From: a virus
DNA: 64,000 nucleotides
Strand: one strand, 5' to 3'
IMG/VR virus record: IMGVR_UViG_3300032163_000005
Span: 30,024-94,023 of that record
The notes under the pieces are model-generated. The model was not told the DNA's origin. It ran no database searches and was given only the letters and a program-made list of their open reading frames with translations. Shown here piece after piece: positions 26,454-34,494 of the stretch. The first letter of the stretch is position 1. Each line of letters opens with the position of its first letter. The translations under genes and the position numbers were made by a program.

Positions 26454-26487
26454 GAGAGATGAAGCCCTCTCACTAGCTTTGATCTAC
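26454..26487 (-). repeat. Solitary CRISPR-repeat-like element far from the array
   Basis: Bases 26454-26479 match 26 consecutive bases of the array repeat exactly, including the whole GAGAG/CTCTC hairpin; after one inserted T the match continues with GATC, a C-to-T change, and AC. Only the three bases next to the spacer in array copies (GTT on plus) differ (GCC). It is in the same sense as the array when read on the minus strand and overlaps the stop codon of the gene ending at 26484. It is not flanked by a second repeat. Confidence 0.9.
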
Positions 26488-26897
26488 AGGTTACCCGAGA
26501 CAACGTATTCGATGGTGCCCGACCCCTTGGCTTCGAGAAGCAGCAAATAATTCCCTGTTGGGAATTCGATGATGGCGAGACCTTGAACGGGAATGACGGC
26601 CACGACGTCTGGGCCTGAGTCCGCCTTGGTTGTCAGTCGGAGCTGAAATGGACTTGTTGTCCGAAGGAACAGGAAGTTTCCTTGCGTGACAGTTTCGCTT
26701 GTCCCGACACCATCGAGCGCTGCAAATGCCGATGGTGAATCGACTTGTTTCGCCGCAGAAAACGAAGCCGCCGCATTTTTCTGAATGGGATAGCTCGAGA
26801 AAGGAATCGTTGTCGTCCCTGCGGGGAACGCGCAATCACCCGCGCCAAGCGGTCCTTTGACGAGCGTTCCTGAGAGGACGATCGAATCCACGTTCAC
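26484..26897 (-). CDS. Virion structural protein, small
   Basis: 137 aa, beta-rich, with a domain that looks like a head-decoration or fibre-type strand sandwich (AIIEFPTGNYLLLLEAKGSG near the C-terminus). Overlaps the upstream gene by 4 bases. Its stop codon falls inside the solitary CRISPR-repeat-like element. Confidence 0.65.
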   Translation of the reverse strand: MNVDSIVLSGTLVKGPLGAGDCAFPAGTTTIPFSSYPIQKNAAASFSAAKQVDSPSAFAALDGVGTSETVTQGNFLFLRTTSPFQLRLTTKADSGPDVVAVIPVQGLAIIEFPTGNYLLLLEAKGSGTIEYVVSGNL

Positions 26898-27229
26898 TCC
26901 CCCGAGAGCTTGAAGGGTTTCGCCTTCGGCTTGTCGACGATCTGTCCGATCTGCATCCCACGTTCATCATTGTCCGCCGTGTCGTCAGTCTGCTCGAATG
27001 GCAAATCTCCACCATCCGGAACAGAGCTCTCGTTGTAACGATCGGCAGGATCGCCAGCTTCTTGTGGGCGATTCTCTTTGGTGAAGTCGCGTCCACCATC
27101 CGACGTGTTTGATGTTGGCTCTTCAAGGAAGTTGTGAGCTCCCGAAGATGCACCCGTCGCTTGCGTTGCTCCCTTCGAGTCACCGAAAGGGGAATTCGCC
27201 GCATCACCCGGAGTTTTGCCTTCTGCCAT
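26894..27229 (-). CDS. Disordered acidic head-region protein
   Basis: 111 aa from ATG at 27229 (MAEGKTPGDAANSPFG). Rich in Gly, Ser, Asp and Asn, with no hydrophobic core; ends KPKAKPFKLSGE. The KPFK tail is shared with the neighbouring 27281 gene. A linker or scaffold-associated role is possible. Confidence 0.6.
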   Translation of the reverse strand: MAEGKTPGDAANSPFGDSKGATQATGASSGAHNFLEEPTSNTSDGGRDFTKENRPQEAGDPADRYNESSVPDGGDLPFEQTDDTADNDERGMQIGQIVDKPKAKPFKLSGE

Positions 27230-27280
27230 GTTCGTTCTCCTGTCCTGTCTCAACAGATGTACCCGGAGAATGCCCTCACG

Positions 27281-27502
27281 TCACTTGTTGACCTTGAAAG
27301 GCTTTCCGGATTGCTCGAGTGGCTCTGCTTTTGGCCACGGAATGCGCGGCGGATGATCGGGCACATCATTGATGCACTCTTCGTTGAGATGCCGATCATC
27401 CTTGGCAGGATTGAGATCGGCAATTTGCCGTTGAGGCTCCGCGTTTTGGTTGAGCGGAGCCGGCGTGGTGATCTTAAATGGCTTTGACACACATCTACGC
27501 AA
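27281..27502 (-). CDS. Small basic disordered protein with KPFK at both ends
   Basis: About 69-73 aa; the only in-frame starts are TTG (27502) or GTG (27490), and neither has a good ribosome site. Contains KPFKI near the start and KPFKV at the end. Pro/Asn-rich. Position between structural genes and shared motif with the 26894 gene support it. Confidence 0.5.
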   Translation of the reverse strand: MRRCVSKPFKITTPAPLNQNAEPQRQIADLNPAKDDRHLNEECINDVPDHPPRIPWPKAEPLEQSGKPFKVNK

Positions 27503-27517
27503 GCACGAGATCAGCGG

Positions 27518-28207
27518 CTACGCGAGGACGAAGTAGAATACATCCACGGAAAATGCTCCCGCGGTGATGGTTGAGAGGTTCACGGTGCTCGTGATGGTTG
27601 CGATGAGCTGAGCTGCGCTCTTCTTCTGTCCAACCCACCCTGTCGAATCTCCTGCAGGCCCATCACCCGCAGCGCCCACTGTTTTGAGATCAACACCTTT
27701 AATCGCACATTGCGTATCAGCGGCTACGCCGACGTCCACCGAGGTGACATCTGTATCACCTGCATTTTGAACCTTGGTCGCGACATCGACCTGAGCTCCG
27801 AGAAGACGAGCATTGCTCGGAAGCACTGTGTCGATGTTGATGGTCCCAGTCATGAACGCGCCGAGAGCCGCGATCATGGCTTGCGTCACCACCACGGTTT
27901 TCTTTTGAACGCGCGCTGTAATTGCCGGCGATGCCGATGCTGCGTCTGCTGCTTCAGTCGCTTTCTGCGAGGCATCGACCGCCGCTTGCATGATGTTTTG
28001 CATATCGGTTTCATTGATGCCCCGATTGACATGCGCGTTCGTTGCATTCGTTGCTGCAGTTGCAACCGTCGCATCTGAGCTCGGCCAAAGGAGAGCGCCC
28101 GCTGCCTGCAGTCCTGGAACGTCATCGATCGTGCTGTCGATGAGCGAGCCGGGAAGATTCTTCACCCCGGCGAATACGATGGTGTTGATGATGTAGTAGG
28201 TCGCCAT
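27518..28207 (-). CDS. Virion protein sharing an N-terminal module with the 36166 gene product
   Basis: 229 aa. N-terminal 45 residues (YYIINTIVFAGVKNLPGS, then QAAGALLWP) match in pattern the start of the 36166-36786 product, suggesting a common capsid-binding module. A middle Ala-rich helix (AAVDASQKATEAADAASAS) and a beta C-terminus follow. A head fibre or decoration protein is likely. Confidence 0.65.
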   Translation of the reverse strand: MATYYIINTIVFAGVKNLPGSLIDSTIDDVPGLQAAGALLWPSSDATVATAATNATNAHVNRGINETDMQNIMQAAVDASQKATEAADAASASPAITARVQKKTVVVTQAMIAALGAFMTGTINIDTVLPSNARLLGAQVDVATKVQNAGDTDVTSVDVGVAADTQCAIKGVDLKTVGAAGDGPAGDSTGWVGQKKSAAQLIATITSTVNLSTITAGAFSVDVFYFVLA

Positions 28208-28258
28208 GGTCAGAATCTCCTGTTCGAGGGAGAGGTATCAGAATGCGGCAAGAAGGAA

Positions 28259-28420
28259 ATGATGATGAACACGGATGCTCATGGGTGTTTGACCATCACC
28301 TTCTCTCGTGCACAGATCTACGCACTAATGCGCCGTTCGCGTCCTCGCGCAAAACATCGCGTGATCAAGAAATGGGTCAACGCGTTCTTCCGAAACTGCC
28401 AAGGTCCACAGTCGTCATGA
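28259..28420 (+). CDS. Small basic plus-strand protein
   Basis: 53 aa from the first of three consecutive ATGs, with AAGAAGGA just upstream. Basic helical body (RRSRPRAKHRVIKKWVNAFF). The start lies 51 bp from the divergent 28207 start, and the 3' end overlaps the convergent minor head gene by 44 bp. The strong ribosome site and IKKW motif favour a real gene; overlap argues for caution. Confidence 0.45.
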   Translation: MMMNTDAHGCLTITFSRAQIYALMRRSRPRAKHRVIKKWVNAFFRNCQGPQSS

Positions 28421-29387
28421 GAGGACGTGGTGGAGCTGCACCCTTTCGTTTCTCAAGCTTCCATCGCGCGTGAATCTCACCATCAGGCCGCCAAGCAAGT
28501 GTTGGCGGAATTGGCCATGATTGACGGTGTGTGACGACGATTTCACGATCGTTGGGACGATTGGGCGGATGTTGCATCAATCCAAACCACGTCTCGAATG
28601 GCTCGTTTGGACGACGGATCTCGCCATGGCACGCGATCGAATCGCTACCCGTCCGATTGTCGAACGTCGCGCAAAGAATCTTCACGAGATCTCCGAGTTG
28701 TTCGTGTGCTTCCTGCGTCGCTTCGAACGTCGCACGCCCATACGCGCCCATCGTCTCTGTACGAACGATGCGCTCTGACCAAGACGCGGGAGCTCCTTGC
28801 AAAAAGGGACTCGCATCAACAATCTGTTTGCGCGTGTCTTCGAACGATGAACGTGTGAGGAGATTCGTTCGAAGAATGTTCTCGAAGTGTCCAACCACGT
28901 TCATTCCGTAACGTTGAAGAATGCCGATTCTGGCTTTGTGCGGCTCGGCATCTGCTCCCTCGGCAGGTGTGCCACTTGAGGCAAGACGTCGGAGCACACT
29001 TGCACGAGCTCCCGATGTCGCGGCATCCATGATCGAGGATTCGTCGAGCGCGAGAGCTTGTGTCCCGATGCCCTTGTATTGCCGCTCGGCTGCGTTGAGG
29101 TAATCGACTGTTCCTGTAGCTGCGACGCTTGCCGCTTGCTCTGCGCCATCGATTGCGAGATCACGCATTCCAGGAAGCACAAGCCCACGAAGCACATCTC
29201 GAATCTGCGCCAACGTCGCGCGCATTCGAATTTCCGTGAACGTGCCTGTTGGAGGCATCGCACGAAGCCGCTCCACGAGTTGAGTCTCAGCATCTTTGAG
29301 CATTCCTCGCGTGTTGGTTGTTCCAACCCGTTGCGCAATTCGAATCGCCGTTTCGCGATTAGCTTGGATGGCTCCTAGAACGCTCAC
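28377..29387 (-). CDS. Minor head morphogenesis protein (Mu gpF / SPP1 gp7-like)
   Basis: 336 aa. Helical N-terminal two thirds; the C-terminal domain has the signature of the family: RTETMGAYGRATFEATQE, then ATFDNRTGSDSIACHGEI, PFETWFGLMQHPPNRPNDRE. These proteins sit at the portal inside the head. Starts 4 bases inside the portal stop, as usual for this pair. Confidence 0.85.
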   Translation of the reverse strand: MSVLGAIQANRETAIRIAQRVGTTNTRGMLKDAETQLVERLRAMPPTGTFTEIRMRATLAQIRDVLRGLVLPGMRDLAIDGAEQAASVAATGTVDYLNAAERQYKGIGTQALALDESSIMDAATSGARASVLRRLASSGTPAEGADAEPHKARIGILQRYGMNVVGHFENILRTNLLTRSSFEDTRKQIVDASPFLQGAPASWSERIVRTETMGAYGRATFEATQEAHEQLGDLVKILCATFDNRTGSDSIACHGEIRRPNEPFETWFGLMQHPPNRPNDREIVVTHRQSWPIPPTLAWRPDGEIHARWKLEKRKGAAPPRPLMTTVDLGSFGRTR

Positions 29388-31198
29388 GATTCCTCAGGAT
29401 TGAGTCCTTCGTCTGGAACACCCTGATCCGGCATTACCGGTTGTGGCGGGCCCCCTGGCGCCACAGCGCCACCAATGCCAGGGAACATCTCCGCCTGCTG
29501 CCCCGCCATCTTGGCGCCTTCTTCCTCCATGCGCTTCTTTTCCTCAGTGGGCTGGACTCCAAAGGCCGCCGCTGCGAGCTCCACAGCCGTCTCTTCGCTC
29601 ATAAAGGCTTTTCCGCCAGTCGCCGCAGTGAGATTTGTCACCATCTTGGTTTGATCATCAGGCGTTGGTGGGAAGTAGGGGGGCCATTGAAGATTGACCT
29701 CTCCACCATCGCCAGGCTCACGCGGAATCTTGACAGGACGTGGCGGTAGCGGCGTTCCCGTTACAGGATCAACTAATGGGAGCTTGCTGATTGGATCGAG
29801 TGTCTGTGATTGCTCGATGCGTGGTGGAAGAAGAAGAACCGGAGGTGGTTGAATCGCGGGTTGGCCCATCTCATCGATCACGGGTTGGCCCATCTCATCG
29901 ATCATGGGTTTGGGCTCGCGAAGATTTCGACGTGCAACCTCGCCCATGTTGGTCAGAATGCGTTCAAGCGCTGTTCCATATTGCTCACGAAGTACATCTG
30001 TCTTTGAGAGCATCGGTGCATAGACCACCTTCATCGCGACGCTCGAGACGCCTTGCGCTGCGATGTCTGCAGGATCGGGAACCACGCACTGGGCCGTCTC
30101 GAGCACAGTGCGTCGAAACGATTCAATGAGCTTCGTTCCCGCTTCTAACGATGTGCCTGAGAGCTCGAGATAGTCCGCATCACCAGACTCGCCAACGACG
30201 AGCGCATGCTCAGATCCTTTGAGCACGCCGGAACGCGAGACGAGCTCAGGATCAAGTTTCAACTTGAGCGTTGGATCGAGATTGAGTGTGGCGCCTTTGA
30301 GCACAACAGACATGAGAATGTCCATTGCATCGAATTCCTGAAGGAGGCCTTCGTAATCTGGGAACCCATCAATCTCGTCAGAGGGAAGATTCTGAATCCA
30401 CTCGAAGTGAATGACACCATCGCCATGCGCGATGCTCTTTTGCTCGTCAATTTCCCAGAATGGATCCTTGTCCTTTTCGTAGAGCGCATCTTTGAAAATG
30501 ATATCAGCGTCGGGCGTCCAATCGCGACGAAACCAATAGTAGACCTTGATGAATTCCTTCTTGGAGCCATCCCATTGCACGCGAAAGAATGTGTAGATCT
30601 CCGTCACGTGATCAGGAATGAGAAGGCACCGATCGGCCCACGCGTGAACGTAGAGGTTCTTGGCATTGTGGACCTCGAACCGAGGGCGGCCTTTGTAGAA
30701 TGCCCACGACACACCCACCGTGCCCATGGATCCTCCGAGCGTGCGAGCTCGGATCATGTGCATTGGAAGTCGGCCTACGCGCGAAACAGTCTGCAAAAAG
30801 TCTTCGTCACGTTCGTCGCCATCAACATGGATCTGCGGAAACCGATTCTCGCCAAAGATGAGGCTCGTGAATGAGTCAACGATGACTTTCGAGAGGTGGT
30901 ACCGCGCGCTTGGGCGACGTGACGCGAGCGGAACAAATTGGTGAAACTTCTCCGCGCTGATGATGGGAACTGTTGATTGCGGACTGAAGACACGACCCTC
31001 GAAGTCGAAGCCCTTGTGATTGTGCTGCGAGCCTCGATAGTGCGCTTCGAGACGATCGAGCTCGTAGTACCGCTCACCCACGAGAAGAGACCGGGGCTGA
31101 ATGCCCGGCATCGTGGTGTTGCGAGCTCCGAAGCTTGAGAACGCGAGTGCATTCTTGCCATCGATCGCGATTGCGCCGGCTTGCGAGAGATTCGCCAT
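29384..31198 (-). CDS. Portal protein
   Basis: 604 aa. Contains the expected wing and stem pattern of SPP1/HK97-type portals (LSKVIVDSFTSLIFGENR, IHFEWIQNLPSDEIDGFPDY, SFRRTVLETAQCVV), followed by a Pro-rich, Met/Gly-rich C-terminal tail with a duplicated segment (PMIDEMGQPVIDEMGQPAI). The portal forms the dodecameric ring for DNA entry. It lies between minor head protein and the lipase. Confidence 0.88.
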   Translation of the reverse strand: MANLSQAGAIAIDGKNALAFSSFGARNTTMPGIQPRSLLVGERYYELDRLEAHYRGSQHNHKGFDFEGRVFSPQSTVPIISAEKFHQFVPLASRRPSARYHLSKVIVDSFTSLIFGENRFPQIHVDGDERDEDFLQTVSRVGRLPMHMIRARTLGGSMGTVGVSWAFYKGRPRFEVHNAKNLYVHAWADRCLLIPDHVTEIYTFFRVQWDGSKKEFIKVYYWFRRDWTPDADIIFKDALYEKDKDPFWEIDEQKSIAHGDGVIHFEWIQNLPSDEIDGFPDYEGLLQEFDAMDILMSVVLKGATLNLDPTLKLKLDPELVSRSGVLKGSEHALVVGESGDADYLELSGTSLEAGTKLIESFRRTVLETAQCVVPDPADIAAQGVSSVAMKVVYAPMLSKTDVLREQYGTALERILTNMGEVARRNLREPKPMIDEMGQPVIDEMGQPAIQPPPVLLLPPRIEQSQTLDPISKLPLVDPVTGTPLPPRPVKIPREPGDGGEVNLQWPPYFPPTPDDQTKMVTNLTAATGGKAFMSEETAVELAAAAFGVQPTEEKKRMEEEGAKMAGQQAEMFPGIGGAVAPGGPPQPVMPDQGVPDEGLNPEES

Positions 31199-31223
31199 AA
31201 GCCCACTCTAACGCAGAATGGGT

Positions 31224-32156
31224 TTAGTCCGCGGTCACTTGGCAATACGCATGATTGATGGCCGTCGTGTTCGACGGAATGGCCAAGTGTTGGACGTTCG
31301 TGAGCTTGCATGAGTCGGCGTCTGGATCGAGCGTGTAGTTTCCAGAACCCGAGCAATTCAGATCGTCACCTTGCTGCGTTTGCGGATTGAGGATGTAGAA
31401 GGCCGTGCACCACGGAACGACCGTCTTATCTCCCGTCGAGAGGATCGCATCGTAGTGCACAGGTCCAAGCGCACTCGCGTTGGGCGTTTCATCGTTTGAC
31501 CCATCGCCTTGTGGTGAGACACCGTTCAGCTTGTGCATGAAAGCAGAATCCGGGCAGTCTTCGGGATTCACGCCAGTACACGAGCCAGCGAGCGTGCAAT
31601 TGGTGATGCCGTTGTTGGGTGAGGCCATGACCACGAAGTCATTTACCTGCCGTGGTGGCGAACCTGCACCTGCAAGGAACCGCGCGTAGTATCTCCCCAC
31701 GATGCCACCTTGCGAATGCGTGACGATGTCGATGTCTGGGCATGTCCCCGCGTCCGCATCACACGGCACTTTTTCGTCGATGTACCTCTTGAGACACGCT
31801 GCGTAGCTCTCGTTTACGTACGTTGCACCCGTCCCATCGGGAGCGGGAAGCATTGCGCAAAACGTGTTCGATGTGCAGTACGCCGCGAGATCGATCCGGA
31901 AGAGATTTGTATTTTCAGTGAAGCCGCGTGAGCTCCAACTCGTGACGAGAGTGTTCCATCTCGAAGGGCTGTCGTTTCGGCCATGCACAAGAATGACTTT
32001 GTGTTGGGGCGTGACGTCCGGGCACGTCTTGCATGACGTTGAACCAGAGACGACTCGGCCAGTGGGTTCAGGGATCGTTCCGCGATTTCCACTCGCACAC
32101 GCAATCATCGTGATCATCGTGATCAACGCGATGAAGTAGATGAAAAAACGATTCAT
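31224..32156 (-). CDS. Secreted lipoprotein lipase/esterase (alpha/beta hydrolase)
   Basis: 310 aa. A lipoprotein signal (hydrophobic helix ending MIAC, lipid-modified Cys about residue 20). Oxyanion segment VILVHGRNDSP (about 54-64), nucleophile elbow THSQGG with Ser about 148, Asp about 243 (STGDKTVVP) and His about 290 (NVQHLAIP) make a complete triad of the bacterial triacylglycerol lipase type. Many cysteines suggest disulphides in the periplasm. Placement between portal and virion genes is odd for a phage; it may be a morphogenesis-region moron acting on host membrane lipids. Confidence 0.82.
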   Translation of the reverse strand: MNRFFIYFIALITMITMIACASGNRGTIPEPTGRVVSGSTSCKTCPDVTPQHKVILVHGRNDSPSRWNTLVTSWSSRGFTENTNLFRIDLAAYCTSNTFCAMLPAPDGTGATYVNESYAACLKRYIDEKVPCDADAGTCPDIDIVTHSQGGIVGRYYARFLAGAGSPPRQVNDFVVMASPNNGITNCTLAGSCTGVNPEDCPDSAFMHKLNGVSPQGDGSNDETPNASALGPVHYDAILSTGDKTVVPWCTAFYILNPQTQQGDDLNCSGSGNYTLDPDADSCKLTNVQHLAIPSNTTAINHAYCQVTAD

Positions 32157-32641
32157 GGCCGTTCCTCGGTGTAGACGATGCCAACTTTGTGCGTCGACGT
32201 GTTGCTCTCGATTTGCTTCAGATAGAAGCCTTCACCCGGATGTAGCACCACTGGCTTTTCTTCTGGGTATCTTGCGAGATCGAACCGGCACGCGTCTGGT
32301 GCTTGGAAAGCATTGGTTTGCACCACAACGGTTTCAACGAGTGGCTGCGAAGGATCTGTTGGCGTGATGGTCGTCGCGCCAGTCACACACGATGCCGCAC
32401 TCGCAGCATCATTCGAGTCCGCTTTCGTGGGCGTCTGTGCTGTTCCGCCCGCGAGTGCTGTCGCCATCCGAGCTTCCCAGCTCACAACCACCGTGGTACC
32501 CGATGAGTTGGGAATGTAGATGCTGAACCGTGTGATGCGAATGACGACGTTCGACCCCGCGGGGTTCATCACTCCGAGCATCACCTTGTTGGCGGCACCC
32601 GCAAGTGATGCTTGGACTCGATATGTGGCTAGAGCTCCCAT
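32153..32641 (-). CDS. Virion structural protein
   Basis: 162 aa, beta-rich (VVIRITRFSIYIPNSSGTT, GEGFYLKQIESNTSTHKVGI), resembling phage surface proteins expected to be abundant. Overlaps the lipase start by 4 bases. No enzyme motif. Confidence 0.65.
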   Translation of the reverse strand: MGALATYRVQASLAGAANKVMLGVMNPAGSNVVIRITRFSIYIPNSSGTTVVVSWEARMATALAGGTAQTPTKADSNDAASAASCVTGATTITPTDPSQPLVETVVVQTNAFQAPDACRFDLARYPEEKPVVLHPGEGFYLKQIESNTSTHKVGIVYTEERP

Positions 32642-32644
32642 GAA

Positions 32645-33862
32645 TCATTGCTCGTAGAAGTCGAAGGACGCGAAGTACGTACGAGTCGATGCCGTGTCAG
32701 GATCAGCATAGGCCGTGATGCGAGAAGGCCCAACAACCTCAATCGATGTTCCATACACCCGATTGGATTGCGACCCCGTTGGTACTCTCAACGCGTCGCT
32801 GATCTGAATCTCTGCGCTGTTTGCGTTCGTGGGGTCTTTAGCTCGCAGGAAGAACCCTGTCGTGTCGTTGCCACCTTTGATCCCACCCACGAATCCTGTG
32901 ATGTTGGCCGTCTTGCCATTGGGAACGTAGTGGTGTGAGCCGAACGTCTTGTTATCACCAACCGCGACACTCCAAACAGCAACACCGCCGCCGCCTGTCG
33001 CTGACATAAGCGAGATGACGCCTGCGTTACTTCCTCCCGATCCAACCGTGAGGACTTCGATCTTCTCGATGAAGCAAATGTTGGTTGCGATCGTATTGAC
33101 GAAAGTGACGCCGTTGAGTGAAATCGTCTCAGTAAATGGCCCAGTAACGACGCCCGCCGCCAACGCATAATAAGTGACACGGACGGTTCGAGCTCCCGTT
33201 CCTGCAGCAGCATCATTGGCACTGGTTGAAAGGATCGAGCGCTGTGCGTTCGCTGTTTGTTCGGTGTAGGTTGTAGCGCGCACCGCAGTGACCGCGATGG
33301 CTGAGAGAACGACCTTCCCATCCGAGAATCCCTTGGTCGTTGCGACCGAACCAGGTGGGGCGATCTGGAATCGATTCGAGTTATCGAGTCCAACCGTTCC
33401 GTAAGCCCCATCCGTCCGCTTCCCCGTGATGACTGCTTGAATGAGCTGAGCAAAACTATCATCCGTGATGACGGTGCTGATTGGCTTCGTGATGGTGCCG
33501 ACGCCGCTCTGATGAAAGACCGTGTTCAGTCGGAAAGCTGTCTGCGCAACAACACCATTCGTGTAGACGATGCGGAAGTAGCGAGCGCGAACGGTGAGCG
33601 CGAATGATCGACCCGTGTTTGCGAGCACGTTCGAAATGTCGCTTTGATCAACATTCACACCATCACTTGACCACTGAAACGTGAGTCCGTTCGATGCCGA
33701 TGCCTGATCTGCGATGATTGAGACCGCGATGAACGCAAAGTCAGTCATCTCCTCGAATGCGCCAGTGAAGACGCCGCTGATTCCGAGGTTTGCTGTCGAA
33801 GAGTTGGCTGTTGAAACAGATCCTCGAATAGCTACGGGCTGTGTTGTACTTCCTTGCCCCAT
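32645..33862 (-). CDS. Virion structural protein, beta-rich
   Basis: 405 aa with repeated strands and Ser/Thr/Val-rich composition (LTFQWSSDGVNVDQSDI, RYFRIVYTNGVVAQTAFRL). The first 130 residues look like a discoidin/galactose-binding-like sandwich often used by phage head or fibre proteins. Position in the head module suggests capsid decoration or head fibre. Confidence 0.65.
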   Translation of the reverse strand: MGQGSTTQPVAIRGSVSTANSSTANLGISGVFTGAFEEMTDFAFIAVSIIADQASASNGLTFQWSSDGVNVDQSDISNVLANTGRSFALTVRARYFRIVYTNGVVAQTAFRLNTVFHQSGVGTITKPISTVITDDSFAQLIQAVITGKRTDGAYGTVGLDNSNRFQIAPPGSVATTKGFSDGKVVLSAIAVTAVRATTYTEQTANAQRSILSTSANDAAAGTGARTVRVTYYALAAGVVTGPFTETISLNGVTFVNTIATNICFIEKIEVLTVGSGGSNAGVISLMSATGGGGVAVWSVAVGDNKTFGSHHYVPNGKTANITGFVGGIKGGNDTTGFFLRAKDPTNANSAEIQISDALRVPTGSQSNRVYGTSIEVVGPSRITAYADPDTASTRTYFASFDFYEQ

Positions 33863-34194
33863 CAGGAAGTGACCTCAGCGCCGAAGAGATTGAACGATAC
33901 GTTCACCGCGTCAGCTTGAACGCGAACAACATCCGCCGCGCCAAGTGAGATGCCGAGCACTGCGAGAAACGTATCGTTCTTGCCCAATGTCACGTCGAAG
34001 TAGAGATACTGCTTCGTCGCATCCGCAGCACCTGCAACGGCAACCGATACGCGAAACTTGATGGGGGCTGCAGTTTGGTTGCACACCGCAATCGATGAAC
34101 ACGCCACCTGCGTCAGAGCTGGAACGGTGTAGAGGTCCGTGAGCGTGTTCGCCGCTGGCGAGCTCTGGCCAAGAACCTTGAGAGTCTCACCCAT
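33862..34194 (-). CDS. Small capsid-decoration-type protein
   Basis: 110 aa, one beta sandwich (FRVSVAVAGAADATKQYLYF, NDTFLAVLGISLGAADVV). Proteins of this pattern are common virion components with unclear role. One-base overlap with the next gene. Confidence 0.65.
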   Translation of the reverse strand: MGETLKVLGQSSPAANTLTDLYTVPALTQVACSSIAVCNQTAAPIKFRVSVAVAGAADATKQYLYFDVTLGKNDTFLAVLGISLGAADVVRVQADAVNVSFNLFGAEVTS

Positions 34195-34197
34195 CGC

Positions 34198-34482
34198 TCA
34201 ACCTCCCATCATGAGGAACGAACGACGAAACCCCGGCACAATAGAAACGAGCGTGACCGGCGTGGTGACCTTCTGATCTCTGAAGCGCATGTCTTGCCCA
34301 TTGCGTTCGATCCAGACGTTCTCATCTCGATTCGAACCATCCTGCAGATACACGCCCGCCGTCTCGATTGCATCTGTTTGCGCTGCAATGGGCTCGAGAT
34401 AGTCGACATCATCCGCAGGATCGCCTCCAAGAGCCGCAGACTCTCGCTTGAGGACTTGGACGCGATCCGGACCAACAGCCAT
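34198..34482 (-). CDS. Small head-region hypothetical protein
   Basis: 94 aa, starting MAVGPDRVQVLKRESAALGG. Mixed alpha/beta, with a C-terminal hydrophobic tail RRSFLMMGG. Spacing of 3-12 nt to neighbours places it in the operon. It resembles small phage-fibre-adjacent proteins but no family is certain. Confidence 0.6.
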   Translation of the reverse strand: MAVGPDRVQVLKRESAALGGDPADDVDYLEPIAAQTDAIETAGVYLQDGSNRDENVWIERNGQDMRFRDQKVTTPVTLVSIVPGFRRSFLMMGG

Positions 34483-34494
34483 GAATTCAGCCTG

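Noticed and set aside
28243-28473. 76-codon plus-strand ORF
   Set aside because: The alternative frame starting at 28259 has the ribosome site; this one reads as shadow.
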